Origin: an archaeon
GTDB taxonomy: Archaea > Thermoplasmatota > Thermoplasmata > Methanomassiliicoccales > Methanomethylophilaceae
Assembly: GCA_024399225.1 (NCBI GenBank)
Contig: JAKSHV010000011.1
Span: forward strand, 1 to 13,747
DNA: 13,747 nucleotides
Direction: 5' to 3'
The position numbers and the translations under genes were made by a program. The notes beneath the pieces are model-generated. The model did not search any database and had not been told where the DNA came from. It saw only the letters and a list, made by a program, of their open reading frames with translations. Below are positions 12,746 through 13,747 of this stretch, piece after piece. The first letter of the stretch is position 1. Each line of letters starts with the position of its first letter.

Positions 12746-13447
12746 ATGGCAAGAAACGGAAACAACGCATCCGCAGCCAAGAAGGCAAAGGACAAGTGGA
12801 AGTCCAAAGAGTGGTACAACATCCACGCACCCCGCATGTTCAACGAGACCGTCATCGGAGAGACCCCTTCCATCGACCCTGAGTTCGTCATCGGAAGGCA
12901 GGCAGAGGTTACCGTCCAGGACCTCACCGGAGACTTCTCCAAGATGCACATCAAGCTAAGGTTCAAAGTCTGCGATGTCGACGGACACGAGGCAAAGACC
13001 GAGTTCATGGGACACGACCTCACCTCTGACTACGTCAGGAGGCTCACCCGCAGGAAGAAGACCAAGACCGACCACGTCGTCGATGTCACCACCGCAGACG
13101 GATTCGTCCTCAGGCTCAAGACCATGTCCATCGCAGACAGGCGTATCCAGGCATCCCAGGAAGAGGGAATGCGCGCTGCAATTCACGAGTACCTCGTTGC
13201 ATACGGTGCACAGAACAAACTCGCAGACGTCATCAAGGCAATCATCTCTGGTGACATGGCAAAGGACACCGCAAAGGCCTGCCACGCAATCATCCCCATC
13301 AAGAGGATCGAGATCCGCAAGTCCGAAGTCCTTGCACGCGGAGAGGGCGAGCCCGAGTCCATCATCGAGGCTCCTGCACCCGTCGAGGAAGCAGCTCCTG
13401 CAGAGGAACCTGTCGAGGCTCCCGCAGAAGAAGCAAAGACCGAGTAA
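12746..13447 (+). CDS. rps3ae: 30S ribosomal protein eS1 (S3Ae)
   Basis: This protein of the small ribosomal subunit, found in archaea and eukaryotes, sits near the mRNA exit region. The 233-residue sequence shows the family pattern: KWKSKEWYNIHAPRMFNE at about residues 17-34, the IGRQAEV segment, FMGHDLTSDYVRRLTRRKK at about 91-109 and IPIKRIEIRKSEVL near 186-199. After residue about 200 comes an acidic Ala/Pro/Glu-rich tail of some 30 residues that is not part of the ribosomal core. Translation is set by GAGG about 9 bases before the ATG. Codon use is strongly biased, as expected for a ribosomal protein. It is transcribed alone, between two UUCG terminators. Stop is TAA. Confidence 0.96.
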   Translation: MARNGNNASAAKKAKDKWKSKEWYNIHAPRMFNETVIGETPSIDPEFVIGRQAEVTVQDLTGDFSKMHIKLRFKVCDVDGHEAKTEFMGHDLTSDYVRRLTRRKKTKTDHVVDVTTADGFVLRLKTMSIADRRIQASQEEGMRAAIHEYLVAYGAQNKLADVIKAIISGDMAKDTAKACHAIIPIKRIEIRKSEVLARGEGEPESIIEAPAPVEEAAPAEEPVEAPAEEAKTE

Positions 13448-13458
13448 ATCCATTAACA

Positions 13459-13474
13459 GGGGGCTTCGGCCCCC
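13459..13474 (+). terminator. UUCG-hairpin terminator of eS1
   Basis: GGGGGC-TTCG-GCCCCC starts 11 bases after the TAA. It is preceded by TTAACA and followed by ACTTTCAGAAACACTTTTT, whose T-run is stronger than that of the hdrB copy. Confidence 0.8.
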
Positions 13475-13522
13475 ACTTTCAGAAACACTTTTTGGATGAC
13501 CGTGGCCTGGTCATGCGCAAGA

Positions 13523-13531
13523 CTTATAATA
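13523..13531 (+). promoter_or_regulatory. TATA box of tRNA-Met
   Basis: CTTATAATA is centred 28 bases before the tRNA 5' end at 13555. Confidence 0.6.
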
Positions 13532-13554
13532 CATAAGTAATTGCAACCAATAAC

Positions 13555-13660
13555 GTCGGGGTGGCTCAGCCTGGTAGAGCGTCGGACTCATAGGGTTCAG
13601 GTAATAACTGACCTCACCAGGGAAATCCGAAGGCCGAGGGTTCGAACCCCTCTCCCGACA
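13555..13660 (+). tRNA. tRNA-Met (CAT), elongator type, with 32-base intron
   Basis: Acceptor GTCGGGG pairs with TCCCGAC (one G-U), discriminator A. The D-arm is GCTC-AGCCTGGTA-GAGC. The anticodon stem TCGGA/TCCGA holds loop CTCATAA with anticodon CAT at 13589-13591. The T-arm is GAGGG-TTCGAAC-CCCTC. The loop is interrupted after position 37 by an intron at 13593-13624, the canonical 37/38 site. Mature length is 74 bases. CCA (13661-13663) follows in the genome, and then a T-rich tail. The stem lacks the three G-C pairs of initiator tRNA, so it is an elongator. tRNA-Ile2, which also reads as CAT in DNA, is less likely but not excluded. Confidence 0.93.
13593..13624 (+). other. tRNA-Met intron
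   Basis: The 32-base intron can fold GGGTTCAG (13593-13600) with CTGACCTC (13608-13615) around a GTAATAA loop, with one mismatch. CTC of the anticodon loop (13587-13589) can pair with GGG (13620-13622), leaving ATA and AAA bulges at the two splice sites and an extra ACCA. This resembles a relaxed bulge-helix-bulge motif rather than the strict 3-4-3 form. Confidence 0.7.
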
Positions 13661-13708
13661 CCAACTTTTCTACTTTCATTCTTTGCGCATATGCTCTTTT
13701 CCGACTGT

Positions 13709-13716
13709 CTTTATAG
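13709..13716 (+). promoter_or_regulatory. TATA box near the window end
   Basis: CTTTATAG (13709-13716) lies about 26 bases before ATG 13738, the same geometry as the leaderless promoters elsewhere in this window. Confidence 0.4.
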
Positions 13717-13737
13717 TTCGGTTGCGATGTACTGGCT

Positions 13738-13747
13738 ATGAGGCTGA
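13738..13747 (+). CDS. Possible start of a leaderless gene, cut by the window end
   Basis: ATG AGG CTG A is all that is visible. The only support is position: the ATG is where transcription from the TATA box at 13709-13716 should begin. The ATG at 13727 meets a TGA after four codons and is not a start. Nothing can be said about the product. Confidence 0.25.

Noticed and set aside
13541..13741. 66-residue plus-strand open frame across the tRNA-Met region
   Set aside because: It covers an unambiguous tRNA and its promoter and has no sensible start signal.
1..13747. CRISPR arrays, insertion sequences, integrases or toxin-antitoxin pairs
   Set aside because: No regularly spaced repeats, terminal inverted repeats with transposase, or recognisable small toxin genes were seen. 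The region reads as ordinary chromosomal core and methanogenesis genes.

Overview
The window looks like a methanogenic archaeon, most likely of the order Methanomassiliicoccales (Thermoplasmata-related, H2-dependent methylotrophic methanogens). The evidence is an archaeal ribosomal protein (eS1), archaeal TATA promoters 23-28 bases ahead of start codons, an intron-containing tRNA-Met, a pyruvoyl-dependent arginine decarboxylase, and heterodisulfide reductase subunits HdrC and HdrB. None of the 16 genes with a visible stop ends in TAG (13 TGA, 3 TAA), which fits a lineage that decodes amber as pyrrolysine. The order-level call is inference; no 16S or methyltransferase gene is present.

Layout. 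1-189: the end of a protein with a TrkA-C (RCK_C) domain. 258-1467 (minus): a CrcB/Fluc fluoride channel, tRNA-Gln(CUG) and a zinc-type adenylate kinase. 1579-3018 (plus): a GlcD-like FAD-linked oxidoreductase. 3066-3743 (minus): an M50 membrane metalloprotease, divergent across a single TATA box from a multidomain PAPS-reductase-like/ferredoxin protein (3794-5881) and an unknown seven-helix membrane protein (5903-6622). 6625-8351 (minus): a tight three-gene operon of a PAC2-family protein, arginine decarboxylase PdaD and a zinc-ribbon protein. 8426-9700 (plus): an M16 zinc protease, overlapping convergently with a hydrogenase maturation protease (9667-10182, minus). 10293-11102 (plus): a ModE/LysR-like regulator. 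11213-12564 (plus): hdrC-hdrB. 12746-13447 (plus): ribosomal protein eS1. 13555-13660: tRNA-Met with a 32-base intron. The last bases may hold the start of another leaderless gene.

How the genes fit together. HdrB and HdrC are the catalytic half of the soluble heterodisulfide reductase, which in methanogens without cytochromes works with HdrA and a [NiFe] hydrogenase (MvhADG). The hydrogenase maturation protease and the regulator lie just upstream, so 9.67-12.56 kb reads as a small H2/heterodisulfide neighbourhood. HdrA and the hydrogenase are not in the window. PdaD makes agmatine, the polyamine precursor and the donor for agmatidine in archaeal tRNA-Ile2.

Expression signals are unusually legible. 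Most promoters put the start codon at the expected transcription start (leaderless mRNAs), whereas hdrC and eS1 have short leaders with a GAGG Shine-Dalgarno. Three terminators use a UUCG-capped hairpin. Several inverted repeats sit against TATA boxes and are candidate operators. I see no mobile element, CRISPR array or phage gene, and no gene-free stretch over 300 bases. The best candidates for something undescribed are the PAPS-reductase-like fusion protein and the operator-like repeats around the regulator and hdrCB.
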